Shown here: piece after piece, positions 19,272-28,653 of the stretch
Numbering within the stretch: position 1 is the first letter of the stretch
Layout: each line of letters begins with the position of its first letter
Assembly (NCBI GenBank): GCA_031414415.1
Contig: JANNVK010000195.1
Location: forward strand, 7,742-71,741
Direction: 5' to 3'
Length of the DNA stretch: 64,000 nucleotides
From: JANNVK01 sp031414415
Lineage (GTDB): Bacteria > Acidobacteriota > Blastocatellia > Pyrinomonadales > Pyrinomonadaceae
The notes under the pieces: generated by a model
Database searches by the model: none
What the model was told of the DNA's origin: nothing
Seen by the model: only the letters and a program-made list of their open reading frames with translations
Made by a program: the position numbers and the translations under genes

Positions 19272-19928
19272 ATGAAAAAGTGGATTTTACGCATTTTTAT
19301 TTCGGGTCTAGTAATCGGGCTTCTCGGATTACTCGTTGTTTATTTCGTCAACCGGCAAGTTAATTCTGACACAAACAGCCGCATTCAAACTTCAATTACA
19401 GAAATTCCAATCGATAATCCGAAACGAATTGCAATTGTTCTCGGTGCCAAAGTTTGGGAAGATGGTTCGCTTTCTCACGCACTTATTGATCGCGTGACGA
19501 CCGCAGTTGAACTCTATCGTGCCGGTCGCGTAAACAAACTTTTAATGTCAGGCGATAATCCATCCGCCGATTATGATGAACCAACTGCGATGAAAAATTA
19601 TGCAATAAAACTCGGCATTCCGGAAAGCGATATTGTTTTAGATTTTGCCGGTCGCCGAACTTATGACACTTGTTTTCGTGCGAAAGAAATTTTCGATGTA
19701 AAGTCTGCGATTATCGTTACTCAAGAATTTCATCAGCCACGTTCGATTTATTTGTGCTCAAATATGGGAATTGATTCGATTGGAATTACAGCAAATAGGC
19801 GAAAGTATTTAGGCGAAAATTATTGGTCGTTTCGTGAATTTTTCTCGGTTTTTAGTGCCTGGTTTGAGATGAATTTTATACCTTTTGAGCCAATTTCCGG
19901 CAATAAAGAACCAATTATTCAAACCTAA
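19272..19928 (+). CDS. SanA-like DUF218 membrane protein
   Basis: A 218-residue protein with an N-terminal membrane anchor (IFISGLVIGLLGLLVVYFV). The DUF218 core contains AIVLGAKVWEDGSLS, DRVTTAVELYRAGRV, LLMSGDN and TYDTCFRAKEIF. E. coli SanA affects envelope permeability to vancomycin, and related ElyC acts in envelope carbohydrate metabolism. It begins 10 bp after the dehydrogenase-like gene and may be cotranscribed with it. Confidence 0.88.
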   Translation: MKKWILRIFISGLVIGLLGLLVVYFVNRQVNSDTNSRIQTSITEIPIDNPKRIAIVLGAKVWEDGSLSHALIDRVTTAVELYRAGRVNKLLMSGDNPSADYDEPTAMKNYAIKLGIPESDIVLDFAGRRTYDTCFRAKEIFDVKSAIIVTQEFHQPRSIYLCSNMGIDSIGITANRRKYLGENYWSFREFFSVFSAWFEMNFIPFEPISGNKEPIIQT

Positions 19929-20116
19929 ACCTACCTGATTTATTTAAGCAAGCAAAAGTTTTGCGATATTTTAAAACATCTAAATTGTTAAATTGAAACG
20001 GTTTAATTCAGCATTTACCATTCATAATTTATCATTACCTGCTTAGTTGTTTGAAACTAGCTTTCACATTCTATCCAATACGTTTTATAATTGTTTAAGG
20101 AGATTTTCAAAAAAAT

Positions 20117-20545
20117 ATGAGCAACCAACCAACTGTTTCAGACATTTTCCGTCGGGCGTTAGAAATAAGACAATCTAATAAATCAATGAGTTATGTTGAT
20201 ATTAAATCGCAAATAGTTAGTGAATATAATGGAAAACCTTTTCCAAATCCATCAAAATTAACGATTCCAGAATATGACAACATTGCTCCTGAAGAAGATT
20301 GGACAGCCGGATTGCCCGTTATTCTTCGCGGAATACAAACTGAAGATTGGAAAGAAATTGCTCATGGAATAATTATTAGCCTCGAACAGGTAGAAAATTA
20401 TCCGATAGAATCTGGTCGCGAAGATGCACCTGAAAAAGAGTGGAGAAATAGAAACACCGGAATTGCTGAAGCTGAAGCAAAAAATATGAGTAAATGGATG
20501 CCCGAAGAATTAATGGCAATGGCTCAAAAAAATATTGGTAAATAA
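20117..20545 (+). CDS. Protein of unknown function upstream of a methyltransferase
   Basis: A 142-residue soluble protein preceded by AAGGAGAT as a good ribosome binding site. It is acidic, with an N-terminal helix (VSDIFRRALEIRQSNKSMSYVDIKSQIV) and a tryptophan-containing middle (APEEDWTAGLPVILRGIQTEDWKE). I do not recognise a domain. The methyltransferase gene starts 29 bp downstream, so the two are likely one unit. Confidence 0.75.
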   Translation: MSNQPTVSDIFRRALEIRQSNKSMSYVDIKSQIVSEYNGKPFPNPSKLTIPEYDNIAPEEDWTAGLPVILRGIQTEDWKEIAHGIIISLEQVENYPIESGREDAPEKEWRNRNTGIAEAEAKNMSKWMPEELMAMAQKNIGK

Positions 20546-20573
20546 ATTTTTAACTCAACCGAAGCCAAAAATT

Positions 20574-22103
20574 ATGTCTGATAATTTTATCTACGACGAT
20601 GTTCCATATCCGAGTTTTACTTTTCCGCAAACACATCCTGATCGACTTGCCACAATCGCAAAATTGCACGGAATGAATCCGGCGAAAGTTGAAACTTGTC
20701 GGGTTTTAGAACTTGGTTGTGGCGATGGAAGCAATCTCAACTGGATTTCTCACACAATTCCAAATGGCAAATTTGTCGGCGTTGATCTCTCTGTAAATCA
20801 CATTTCAGATGCAAAATTAAACGCCAAAGAGCTTAACTTACATAATGTTGAATTTCACGCACTTGATGTTTTATCGCTGTCGGCTGAAACATTTGGAAAA
20901 TTTGATTTTATCATTGCACACGGACTTTTTTCTTGGGTTCCGGACTTTGTTCGCGAAAAGATTTTGCAAATTTACCGCGAACTTTTAGAACCAAATGGCA
21001 TTGGTTATTTGAGTTATAACGCTTATCCTGGTTGTCATTTGCGAGATTTTACACGAAATATAATGCGATTTCATGTCAAAGATATTGCAGAACCGATGCA
21101 ACAAGTTGATGAATCATTAAAGTTTCTTGAGTTTTTGAGCGAGGTTGGCGAAGCTGGCGACAAACCTAATATTAACCAAGAAATTATTAAACAAGAGTTT
21201 TTAAAACTCACAAAAAGAAATCGTGAAAACGTCTTTCACGATGACTTATCTGAAATAAATCAGCCGTTTTATTTTGCAGATTTTATTGCAAAAGCTCAAG
21301 AAAATAGTCTTCAGTTTCTTTCCGAAGCCGAGTTTTTTTCGACTCAAACTCAGCATTTTCCGCAAAAAGTGCAGGAAATGTTCAAAACTTTTGGCGATAA
21401 CATCATAAAAACTGAGCAGTATATTGATTTTATTAAGTCGCGACGTTTTCGCCAGACACTTCTTTGTCATCAGAAGATAAATGTTAAACGAAATTTAGAA
21501 CCGCAAATTATTAAAGATTTTTTGATTGCTTCGTCAGTTGAGTGTGATTCTAAAAAGCCGAAACTTGCCGGAAAAGAAGTTGAGGTATTTCGCGGAGCAA
21601 AAAACACGACCTTTCAAATGAATCATCCATTGACCAAAGCAGCACTTTTTTATCTGAGCAAAATGCTTTCAAAAGCCGTGAGTTTTAATGAACTGATAGA
21701 AAAATCAGTCGAGTTATTAAAAGATGAGAAAGATGCCGATTCGGCTGAAAATATTGAAATAACTTGTGAAATGTTACTAAAACTATTCGCTGCAAATTTT
21801 GTAAAACTTCATATTTTTCAACCGGAAATGGTTGTTCAAATTAGCCAAAAACCGCAAGTGAGTAAGTTTTCACGCTGGCAAGCAAAGCGTGGTGATTCGG
21901 TTTCAAATATTCGAGGTGTAAGTTTCTCACTCGAAAACGATTTGGTGCGTGCTTTGTTGCTTTTGCTTGATGGCACAAACGATAAAAAAGCAATAATTGC
22001 GGCGTTAAATAAAAATCCCAAAACGAAAAATATTAAAAATTTGCCACTTTTGATGGAAAAACATCTCTCGCAAATAGCTGTTAATTCCTTACTCGTGGCG
22101 TAA
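20574..22103 (+). CDS. SAM-dependent methyltransferase with C-terminal regulatory domain
   Basis: About 509 residues from the ATG at 20574. An upstream TTG at 20535 is a poorer choice. The SAM-binding motif is VLELGCGDGSNLNWIS (motif I), followed by FVGVDLSVNHI and FDFIIAHGLFSWVPD. After the catalytic domain comes a long region with a segment typical of the methyltransferase regulatory domain family (AGKEVEVFRGAKNTTFQMNHPLTKAAL). The substrate is not known. The regulator at 22108 starts 4 bp after the stop, so they share a message. Confidence 0.88.
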   Translation: MSDNFIYDDVPYPSFTFPQTHPDRLATIAKLHGMNPAKVETCRVLELGCGDGSNLNWISHTIPNGKFVGVDLSVNHISDAKLNAKELNLHNVEFHALDVLSLSAETFGKFDFIIAHGLFSWVPDFVREKILQIYRELLEPNGIGYLSYNAYPGCHLRDFTRNIMRFHVKDIAEPMQQVDESLKFLEFLSEVGEAGDKPNINQEIIKQEFLKLTKRNRENVFHDDLSEINQPFYFADFIAKAQENSLQFLSEAEFFSTQTQHFPQKVQEMFKTFGDNIIKTEQYIDFIKSRRFRQTLLCHQKINVKRNLEPQIIKDFLIASSVECDSKKPKLAGKEVEVFRGAKNTTFQMNHPLTKAALFYLSKMLSKAVSFNELIEKSVELLKDEKDADSAENIEITCEMLLKLFAANFVKLHIFQPEMVVQISQKPQVSKFSRWQAKRGDSVSNIRGVSFSLENDLVRALLLLLDGTNDKKAIIAALNKNPKTKNIKNLPLLMEKHLSQIAVNSLLVA

Positions 22104-22107
22104 AAAA

Positions 22108-22725
22108 ATGAAGATTCTCATAATTGAAAATGAAACACTCGTTCGCATCGGAATTCGCACTGTTTTGAGTTCTGAACCGCTGGTTACTTCGTTTGAAGAA
22201 GCCGAAACAAGCGAAGAAGGTTTCGATCTGTTTAAAAGAATTTCGCCTGATGTAACTTTGATGAGTTTAAGACTGAAAGAAACTTGTGCAATAGATGATG
22301 TAAAAAAATTTATTGCATTTGCCCCAAAAGCGAAAATTATAATTATTGCCTCGCATGCTGGAGATGGTGAAATCTCTAAAGCCTTGAAAGAAGGTGCTTT
22401 AGGATATGTATTGAAAGATATTTCGGCTACGGATTTAATAAAAGCAATTCGGACAGTTGCGACCGGCAAACGGTTTATACCAATCGAAATAGCCGAAGCA
22501 CTTAACGAACATTTAGGTAAAGAAATGCTGACAAAATCTGAAACAGGAATTTTACGGATGATTGTTGGTGGAATGACGAATAAAGAAATTGCATTTGCAC
22601 TTGATATTTCTGAAAACACAGTAAAAACACACAACAAAAATCTTTACGAAAAACTTGGCGTTTCTGACCGAACTTCTGCCGCGACAACTGCAATCAAGCG
22701 TGGTTTGGTGAGAATTGATTTGTAA
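22108..22725 (+). CDS. LuxR/NarL-type regulator with degenerate receiver
   Basis: A 205-residue protein. The N-terminal receiver-like domain reads MKILIIENETLV, where the usual acidic pair is replaced by EN, and PDVTLMSLRLKE, where the phospho-acceptor aspartate is a serine. The lysine motif remains as VLKDI. The C-terminus is a LuxR helix-turn-helix: LTKSETGILRMIVGGMTNKEIAFALDISENTVKTH. So this is an atypical response regulator that probably is not controlled by phosphorylation. It is downstream of, and coupled to, the methyltransferase gene. Confidence 0.9.
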   Translation: MKILIIENETLVRIGIRTVLSSEPLVTSFEEAETSEEGFDLFKRISPDVTLMSLRLKETCAIDDVKKFIAFAPKAKIIIIASHAGDGEISKALKEGALGYVLKDISATDLIKAIRTVATGKRFIPIEIAEALNEHLGKEMLTKSETGILRMIVGGMTNKEIAFALDISENTVKTHNKNLYEKLGVSDRTSAATTAIKRGLVRIDL

Positions 22726-22766
22726 AAATGATTGCTTGAAAAGTGTTATTGTGCAAAACTTAGCTT

Positions 22767-22994
22767 ATGAAGGTGATAAATGTAGATAACGAAATTTTGA
22801 AAGGAACTCCAGTTTTTAATGGCACACGTGTCCCAATAAAAAATTTGTTTGATTATTTAGAAACAGGAGAAACAATTGATGAATTTCTTAATGATTTTCC
22901 ATCAGTAAAACGTCAACAAATCATTAAATTATTAGAATTCTCTGAAGAAATCACAATAAAATCCTCTGAAATGATGTATGCGAATTTTACTTGA
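22767..22994 (+). CDS. DUF433 antitoxin
   Basis: A 75-residue protein with the DUF433 pattern: ILKGTPVFNGTRVPIKNLFDYLETGETIDEFLNDFPSVKRQQI. DUF433 proteins carry a winged or Xre-like helix-turn-helix and act as antitoxins to DUF5615 PIN-like toxins. The toxin gene overlaps the end by 17 bp. Confidence 0.9.
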   Translation: MKVINVDNEILKGTPVFNGTRVPIKNLFDYLETGETIDEFLNDFPSVKRQQIIKLLEFSEEITIKSSEMMYANFT

Positions 22995-23301
22995 TGAATG
23001 TGTAACCCGAAAATTAAAACAATATTTAACTGAATTTGATGTCAAAACTGTTGTTGAGATGGAATGGAGTGGATTGAAAAATGGTAACTTGATGAAAGTT
23101 GCGATTGAAGAGAAGTTTGACATCTTGCTCACGATTGATAAGAACATAGAATATCAGCAAAATATTGGGAAATATCAAATTTCAGTAGTGGTTTTAGATG
23201 TTGAAAAAAGCACAATTAGCTGTTTGTTAGAACTTTTACCTAAGTTCAAAACTCAAATAACTGAGTTTAAATTTGGTCAAGCCTATTTAATTAAAATGTA
23301 A
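22978..23301 (+). CDS. DUF5615 PIN-like toxin
   Basis: A 107-residue protein beginning MRILLDECVTRKLKQYL, with the conserved DE pair of the Mut7-C/PIN-like fold, and later ILLTIDKNIEYQQN with the second acidic site. These residues form the metal-binding pocket expected of RNase toxins. It overlaps the DUF433 gene, the usual order for this toxin-antitoxin class. Confidence 0.9.
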   Translation: MRILLDECVTRKLKQYLTEFDVKTVVEMEWSGLKNGNLMKVAIEEKFDILLTIDKNIEYQQNIGKYQISVVVLDVEKSTISCLLELLPKFKTQITEFKFGQAYLIKM

Positions 23302-23392
23302 TTTTGTAATTATGTTCTATCAAAATTTTTACTTGATTTTTTTTCACTCCGTAAAATCTAAATAAACTAAGTGCAATCGCACAACTTTAATT

Positions 23393-24421
23393 ATGAAAAG
23401 ACGCGATTTATTAAAAGGAATAGCAACTCTTCCATTTCTTGCCCAAACGATGTTTAGCCAAAAATCAATAAAATCTAAAACCATTAAACCCAAGCGTTTA
23501 AAAACAGGCGACACAGTTGCGGTAATTGCACCTTCGAGCGGAGTTTCAGAGCAAGAATTCGCCAAAGCCATTCAAAATATGACTGATTTAGGTTTCAAAA
23601 CCAAGGTCGGAAAATATACGAAATCGTTAAACGGTTTTCTCGCCGGAACTGACAATGAACGCCTCGAAGATTTTCATTGGGCATTTGCCGACAAAGAAGT
23701 TAAAGCTATTTGGTGCATTCGCGGCGGTTACGGTGCCGCGAGGTTTTTGCCTGATATTGATTATAATTTGATACAGAAAAATCCGAAAATTTTGATTGGT
23801 TACTCAGATATAACAGCTCTGCATCTCGCAATTTATCAAAACACCGGTTTAATCACCTTTCATGGACCTGTTGCATCATCAACATATTCCGATTACACCA
23901 AAAAACACGCGATAAATGTGCTGATGAATCCTTCAGCTCAATATAAAATCGAACTTTCGCCTGAAAATGTCGCAAAAGAATCGGGTTTATTCAAAACAGA
24001 AGTGATAACCAAAGGAAAATGTCGCGGCAAACTTATCGGCGGCAATCTTTCATTGCTTACTGCATTGGCTGGAACACCTTTCGCTTTAAAAAATTTGAAA
24101 GGCAAAATATTGTTTATTGAAGACGTGAGCGAAAGACCTTATCGGCTCGACAGAATGTTTACCCAATTAAGGCAAAGTGTTGATTTAAAACAGCTTGCAG
24201 GTATTGCACTTGGAATTTTTGAAAATTGCAACGCACCTGACGATCAGTCTCAAACTGTTTTAGACGTTGCCCGCGACCAACTTGGCAACCTTGGAATTCC
24301 GGTAATTTACGGACTTTCCTTTGGGCATATCCGCGATCAATTTACATTACCTGTTGGAATTGAAGCAGAATTAGACACGGAAAGTGCAACGATGATTTTT
24401 TTGGAAAGTGCTGTAGTTTGA
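23393..24421 (+). CDS. ldcA: LD-carboxypeptidase, S66 family
   Basis: A 342-residue protein with a Tat-like signal (KRRDLLKGIATLPFLAQTMF). The S66 core contains VAVIAPSSGVSE, IWCIRGGYGAARFLPDID, ILIGYSDITALHLAI with the nucleophilic serine, GGNLSLLTALAGTP, FIEDVSERPYRLDRM, and GLSFGHIRDQFTLPVG with the catalytic histidine. It cleaves the terminal D-alanine from tetrapeptide stems during peptidoglycan recycling. The Tat-like leader suggests a periplasmic location, unlike the cytosolic E. coli LdcA. Confidence 0.92.
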   Translation: MKRRDLLKGIATLPFLAQTMFSQKSIKSKTIKPKRLKTGDTVAVIAPSSGVSEQEFAKAIQNMTDLGFKTKVGKYTKSLNGFLAGTDNERLEDFHWAFADKEVKAIWCIRGGYGAARFLPDIDYNLIQKNPKILIGYSDITALHLAIYQNTGLITFHGPVASSTYSDYTKKHAINVLMNPSAQYKIELSPENVAKESGLFKTEVITKGKCRGKLIGGNLSLLTALAGTPFALKNLKGKILFIEDVSERPYRLDRMFTQLRQSVDLKQLAGIALGIFENCNAPDDQSQTVLDVARDQLGNLGIPVIYGLSFGHIRDQFTLPVGIEAELDTESATMIFLESAVV

Positions 24422-24445
24422 TTTTGAATGTGTAATCTTTTAGAA

Positions 24446-24487
24446 CAAAAAAACGTCGGATATTGCTCAAAATAGCTTTACCCGACG
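24446..24487 (-). terminator. Intrinsic terminator of the S46 peptidase gene
   Basis: On the minus strand CGTCGG...CCGACG encloses a partly paired loop and is followed by TTTTTTTG. It lies 36 bp past the peptidase stop. Confidence 0.75.
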
Positions 24488-24522
24488 CAATTATAAAATT
24501 AGCTTTTAATAAAAAAGCAAAC

Positions 24523-26667
24523 TTATTTACCTGCTTTTTTCGACATTGCTTTTCCTTTTTTGATGTCTAATTCATTCAAAATCCAGCCAGCACCGCCAAA
24601 TTTATCAGTAATAAACATTACATATCGAATATCGACCGAAATTGTTCTGCCAAAATTTGGATTAAAGAAAAAGTCGTTTCCTAAACCTTCGTAGTTGCCA
24701 TCGAAAGCAATTCCAACTTGCTCGCCTTTTGCATTCAAAACAGGTGAACCTGAGTTTCCGCCGATGATATCGTTGGTCGAGAGAAAGTTTAGTGGCATTG
24801 TTCCATTTACGCCGTAAGTTCCGTAATCTTTATTTTTCCAAAGTGAATTAAGTTTCTCTGGGCTTTTAAAAGGATCACGTCCAGTTTCTTTTTCAATTAA
24901 GCCGTCAAGTGTGGTGAAAGGAAAACGCATTTCAGCTTCGCGAGACTTGTATCCTTGCACATATCCATAAGTAAATCTTTGGGTAAAATTGGCATCAGGA
25001 TAAGATTTTGAGCCACGCATTTCTACCATTCCTTGCATATATGTCAGCCGATTTGGTGCGATTACGCCGCTTAATTGTGATTGACGCTGAAAAGCTCCAG
25101 CTATTGCTGGCGAAATTTCATTAACCAAAACAATTAATGGTTCTTTCGATTCTGAAATTTGTTGCGGCGACATTGCGAGCAGTTCATTCAAACCTTTCTC
25201 ATTCGAAAGTGTCGAATTTTCAATCATTTTACGTGCAAATTCGTCTTCGGCAGTAATTCGTGCATCACCTTCCGTTCCCGCAAAACGCTTTTCGATTGCC
25301 GCAATTTTTTGATCGGCGGGCAACATCGCGGCTTTGCGAAGCATAAACTTCAAACTCTCGCGAGCAACAATCGGTTCGCCTTCTAAAATACGCGGAATAA
25401 ACGCTTTAATTCGTTCTTTATTTGCTTGCGGACTCGAAAGTTGGTAAATATACCCGAGCAAATCTACATTCAACATTCCACGTAAAACTAAATCTTGCGG
25501 TGCTGTTTTGCTGAAATTTGCGTAAACATCTTTGAGTGCTTTCATTGCTTCGCCATATTTTGCACGCGATGCATCTTTTGCAATCCAAGCCGAATAAGCC
25601 GCTTCTTGGTTTTGTTTTTGACCGACAATATTTGCCCGCTTCATTGCTAAAACTCCACCTTCTTGTGCCTTTAACGAATTTAAAAGACTAAAATAATCTG
25701 CTTGAAGAGCAACTTTTTTTGCATTACTCGTCCGTCCAACCATATCTACGGCTTCGGCTCTTGCTCTTAAAGAATCAATTCCAAATGGAATTTGATAATC
25801 TTGGTTATATGCAACCGAAAAACTTTCGCGATAGCGATTTGTTCCGCCCGGAAAACCCATAATCATTGTAAAATCATTTTCCTTCAAACCTTCAGCAGAA
25901 ATCGACAAAAACTTCTTTGGTTTATATGGAACATTGTCTTTCGAATAAGGTGCAGGCTTTCCGTCTTTCCCAACATATGCACGTAAAAAAGTGAAATCTC
26001 CGCTATGTCGCGTCCATTCAAAATTATCAGGATCGCCACCATATTGAGCCACACTGTATGGCGGAGCATAAACAATGCGAATATCTTCAATCGTGGCGTA
26101 ATGAAATTTGTAATAAAATAAACCTGCACTTAGCGGTTGAATAACAACCGTAACGCCTTCACCAACTTTAGCTTCTTCGGCTTTTGTTAATTCGGCAATT
26201 CGTTTTTGAACAGCTGCGTTATCGCTCTGATTTATTCCGTTTAAAACCTGCGAGGTTACATCTTCAGATTTAAGCGTAATATCAATGTTGTAACCTTTTG
26301 CCGACAATTCTGTTGCTTGATTATCAGCTTTGTAACCAATTTCGCCATAATTTGCAGCGACAGTTGAGGCAGCAACTAAACCGTCAATTGCACAATGATG
26401 ATTTGTTAAAATTAAACCTTGTGGCGAAACGAATTCGCCAGTGCAACCGATGCTTAAACTCACAACTGCTTCTGATAATCCGCCGCCATTTGGGTTGTAA
26501 ATATCTGTTGCTGGAATTTTCAAACCTTTTTCTTTCAGAGGCAATTTCGCAATTGTATCTAACATATACATTCCTTCGTCTGCCTGAACAGTCGAGAATG
26601 GCACTACCGAAACAACTAGTGCAACAAGCAATGTTGCACTTAAAAAGCTGTATTTTTTTAATTTCAT
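24523..26667 (-). CDS. S46-family dipeptidyl peptidase (DPP7/DPP11 type)
   Basis: A 714-residue protein with a signal peptide (FLSATLLVALVVSVVPFSTVQA). The chymotrypsin-like histidine is in ILTNHHCAIDGL and the serine in IIGGNSGSPVLNAKGEQVG, followed by FDGNYEGLGNDFFF and RTISVDIRYVMFITDKFGGA, all typical of S46 exopeptidases. Length matches the family. It releases dipeptides from extracellular peptides in the periplasm. I cannot say from sequence alone whether it prefers hydrophobic or acidic residues. It has its own terminator and stands alone. Confidence 0.95.
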   Translation of the reverse strand: MKLKKYSFLSATLLVALVVSVVPFSTVQADEGMYMLDTIAKLPLKEKGLKIPATDIYNPNGGGLSEAVVSLSIGCTGEFVSPQGLILTNHHCAIDGLVAASTVAANYGEIGYKADNQATELSAKGYNIDITLKSEDVTSQVLNGINQSDNAAVQKRIAELTKAEEAKVGEGVTVVIQPLSAGLFYYKFHYATIEDIRIVYAPPYSVAQYGGDPDNFEWTRHSGDFTFLRAYVGKDGKPAPYSKDNVPYKPKKFLSISAEGLKENDFTMIMGFPGGTNRYRESFSVAYNQDYQIPFGIDSLRARAEAVDMVGRTSNAKKVALQADYFSLLNSLKAQEGGVLAMKRANIVGQKQNQEAAYSAWIAKDASRAKYGEAMKALKDVYANFSKTAPQDLVLRGMLNVDLLGYIYQLSSPQANKERIKAFIPRILEGEPIVARESLKFMLRKAAMLPADQKIAAIEKRFAGTEGDARITAEDEFARKMIENSTLSNEKGLNELLAMSPQQISESKEPLIVLVNEISPAIAGAFQRQSQLSGVIAPNRLTYMQGMVEMRGSKSYPDANFTQRFTYGYVQGYKSREAEMRFPFTTLDGLIEKETGRDPFKSPEKLNSLWKNKDYGTYGVNGTMPLNFLSTNDIIGGNSGSPVLNAKGEQVGIAFDGNYEGLGNDFFFNPNFGRTISVDIRYVMFITDKFGGAGWILNELDIKKGKAMSKKAGK

Positions 26668-26793
26668 TTTTAACTTCCTGTTTTAGAATTTTGTGTTTAA
26701 GTTTTGCTAACTATAACTTAAAAAAAGTTTATTTCACTATATCATTTTAAAGTTAGACAAAAAAATTGACTAAATACTAGAATCCAATAAATC

Positions 26794-27642
26794 TTACATT
26801 TTGGCATTACAGTTACCTTTTTCGTCACAAAACCAATCTCGCATCATTTCAACAACGCCTTTTTTGCCTTCGCCGATGTATTTATCGCGTCGTAGTTTGT
26901 ATTCGTCGAAAATCTTTATTGCCTTTGTTTTCAATAATTTATCGACTTCAGTTTCAGTTTGACCTTTTGGCACGGCATAAACAAAACCGTTTTTCGGGCT
27001 TGAAAATGTCGGGTTTGAAAAGAAGTCTCGTTCAATAAATTTTCCGCTGAAATCTTCTTCGTCTGCGGCTTGGACAAAAAAGCGAATCGCATAATCGGGA
27101 TAACCGAACAGATAGCCGTAACCGCCAAATCTCGCACCTGTTTCATCGTAATCAACGGCGTAAAGAACTTGTAACGGATGCGAATTTTCAGTAATTGCCC
27201 AACGCTCGAAAAACGCAGATTTGCTTTTCAACATTGCCGATAAATTACTTCGATTAAAAATTACTGCATCGCTAAACCTCTTGCCTTCAAACGATTTAGC
27301 AAAATGATGAATGTCTGCAAATAAGTTTTCACTGCATTTAAAGTGTCGCAAAATTTCGCGTGTGTCGCTGATTTTTGCCAAAGTATTTCGGCGTTCATCC
27401 GCTTTTTTTTCGTCACGCGGAGGGCGAATTTCGGTTTGAAAATTTGTGAAACCGCTCGACATCGGTTTCAAATCGCTGACTATCGTATAAAGTGCTTCCG
27501 AATCGAGTGCTTTGAGCAACAGTTCTTCGGCAACTTTGCGTTTTTCGGGTGAAAGTTTCTCGAATGGAAAACATTCGTTGCGTTGCCCAAACGTCAAGAC
27601 GGAAAAAGATAGAATCAGAAAAAAGGTAAATAAAAGTTTCAT
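26794..27642 (-). CDS. Secreted protein of unknown function
   Basis: About 282 residues from the ATG at 27642, with a signal peptide (MKLLFTFFLILSFSVLTFGQ). It has four visible cysteines, two near the N-terminus of the mature protein and two in CDEKGNCNAKM at the C-terminus. The middle holds FGGYGYLFGYPDYAIRFFVQAADEED. I do not recognise a family. It is last in the operon of COG0523, WG-repeat and MerC genes and starts 4 bp before the MerC stop is cleared, so it may serve metal homeostasis. That is inferred from position only. Confidence 0.8.
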   Translation of the reverse strand: MKLLFTFFLILSFSVLTFGQRNECFPFEKLSPEKRKVAEELLLKALDSEALYTIVSDLKPMSSGFTNFQTEIRPPRDEKKADERRNTLAKISDTREILRHFKCSENLFADIHHFAKSFEGKRFSDAVIFNRSNLSAMLKSKSAFFERWAITENSHPLQVLYAVDYDETGARFGGYGYLFGYPDYAIRFFVQAADEEDFSGKFIERDFFSNPTFSSPKNGFVYAVPKGQTETEVDKLLKTKAIKIFDEYKLRRDKYIGEGKKGVVEMMRDWFCDEKGNCNAKM

Positions 27643-27646
27643 AAAT

Positions 27647-28030
27647 TTATTCCACACAGACTTTGCAAGCCTTGCAATAAGAATGATTTAGCAGATGTGC
27701 CGCTGTAATTCCGGCTGCACCAAACAGCAAAAATATCACATTTCCGGCTATATTTTCTTCAAAAAATAAACGCGATAAAATAATCATTGAAATTCCGCCG
27801 ACAAATAAAAGTATCGGATTCAATTTGCGATGATGTTTGAAATATGACGGCAAGAAACTGATGATTGCCAAGCAAATAGAGATGCCGATAATTACGAGTT
27901 CGGTAGTTTCGTCCGCCAAAAAACTCAGCCCGAAAAGCGGCAGAAAAGAAATAATCAGAGGCATCGCCAGGCAGTGTATCAAACATAGCCACGATACCGA
28001 TGTTCCGGCGTAGTCTAAAATTTTTGTCAT
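27647..28030 (-). CDS. MerC-domain membrane protein
   Basis: About 127 residues from the ATG at 28030. An upstream extension overlapping the previous gene is not supported. The sequence WLCLIHCLAMPLIISFLPLFG holds the paired cysteine and histidine of the MerC first helix. Three to four membrane segments follow and the tail reads HSYCKACKVCVE with three cysteines. MerC-like proteins transport metal ions; in genomes with COG0523 and C-minus ribosomal genes they often lie in zinc regulons. It starts 4 bp after the WG-repeat gene. Confidence 0.88.
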   Translation of the reverse strand: MTKILDYAGTSVSWLCLIHCLAMPLIISFLPLFGLSFLADETTELVIIGISICLAIISFLPSYFKHHRKLNPILLFVGGISMIILSRLFFEENIAGNVIFLLFGAAGITAAHLLNHSYCKACKVCVE

Positions 28031-28034
28031 ATAA

Positions 28035-28649
28035 TTAGTGTTTATCTTTGTCCTTGTCCGCATGTTTTTCTTTAGAAATCTCTTGCGACCATAAGATTTT
28101 GCCACTCGTATCAATCCAATGATGACGGTGATTTTCGGTGACAACTTGGGCAACGCCGCCGCTGAATTCTTTGGCTTCTTCAAATTTTGCTTCGATAATC
28201 ATCTTGCCTGTTTTATCGATATAGCCCCATTTTCCGCCTTTTTTAACAGCCAAACGTCCTTCTTTGAAACCCATTCCAGTTTTTTCAAAGTCTTGCGGTT
28301 GAATCACAATGTTGCCTTTTTTATCGATCCACGCAGATTTTTTATCAACTTGAACCAACGCTAAACCATCGGAAAACATATAGGTAAATTCAAATTGCGG
28401 CTTGATTATCCAACTGCCTTTCACGTCAATATAGCCGTATTTTCCGCCGAGTTTGGTGGCGGCAAGACCTTCGTTAAAACCCATAGTGTTTTCAAATTGC
28501 GGGGCAATTATCATCTTGCCGCTTCTATCGATGTAGCCGTATTTACCGTTTTCCATCACCCAAAAAAGCGGCATCGCTTTGTCCTTGGTTTGAGCAAACG
28601 TAATGCTTGCAAAAATTGTAAGTAACGTGATAAGTAGTATTTTTTTCAT
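28035..28649 (-). CDS. Secreted WG-repeat protein with His-rich tail
   Basis: About 204 residues from the ATG at 28649, with a signal peptide (ILLITLLTIFASITFA). At least five WG repeats follow the form GKYGYIDRSGKMIIAPQFE, GKYGYIDVKGSWIIKPQFE and GKWGYIDKTGKMIIEAKFE. The end has HRHHW and a tail KHADKDKDKH that could bind metal. It lies between the COG0523 GTPase and MerC genes with 4-bp gaps on each side. A periplasmic metal-binding or interaction role is likely but not proven. Confidence 0.85.
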   Translation of the reverse strand: MKKILLITLLTIFASITFAQTKDKAMPLFWVMENGKYGYIDRSGKMIIAPQFENTMGFNEGLAATKLGGKYGYIDVKGSWIIKPQFEFTYMFSDGLALVQVDKKSAWIDKKGNIVIQPQDFEKTGMGFKEGRLAVKKGGKWGYIDKTGKMIIEAKFEEAKEFSGGVAQVVTENHRHHWIDTSGKILWSQEISKEKHADKDKDKH

Positions 28650-28653
28650 ATAT

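Noticed and set aside
22089..22637. A 182-codon open frame on the minus strand over the LuxR-type regulator
   Set aside because: It is the antisense shadow of a gene with clear domains and has no ribosome binding site or family features.
26298..26750. A 150-codon plus-strand frame over the S46 peptidase start
   Set aside because: It is low-complexity and antisense to a well-supported gene.
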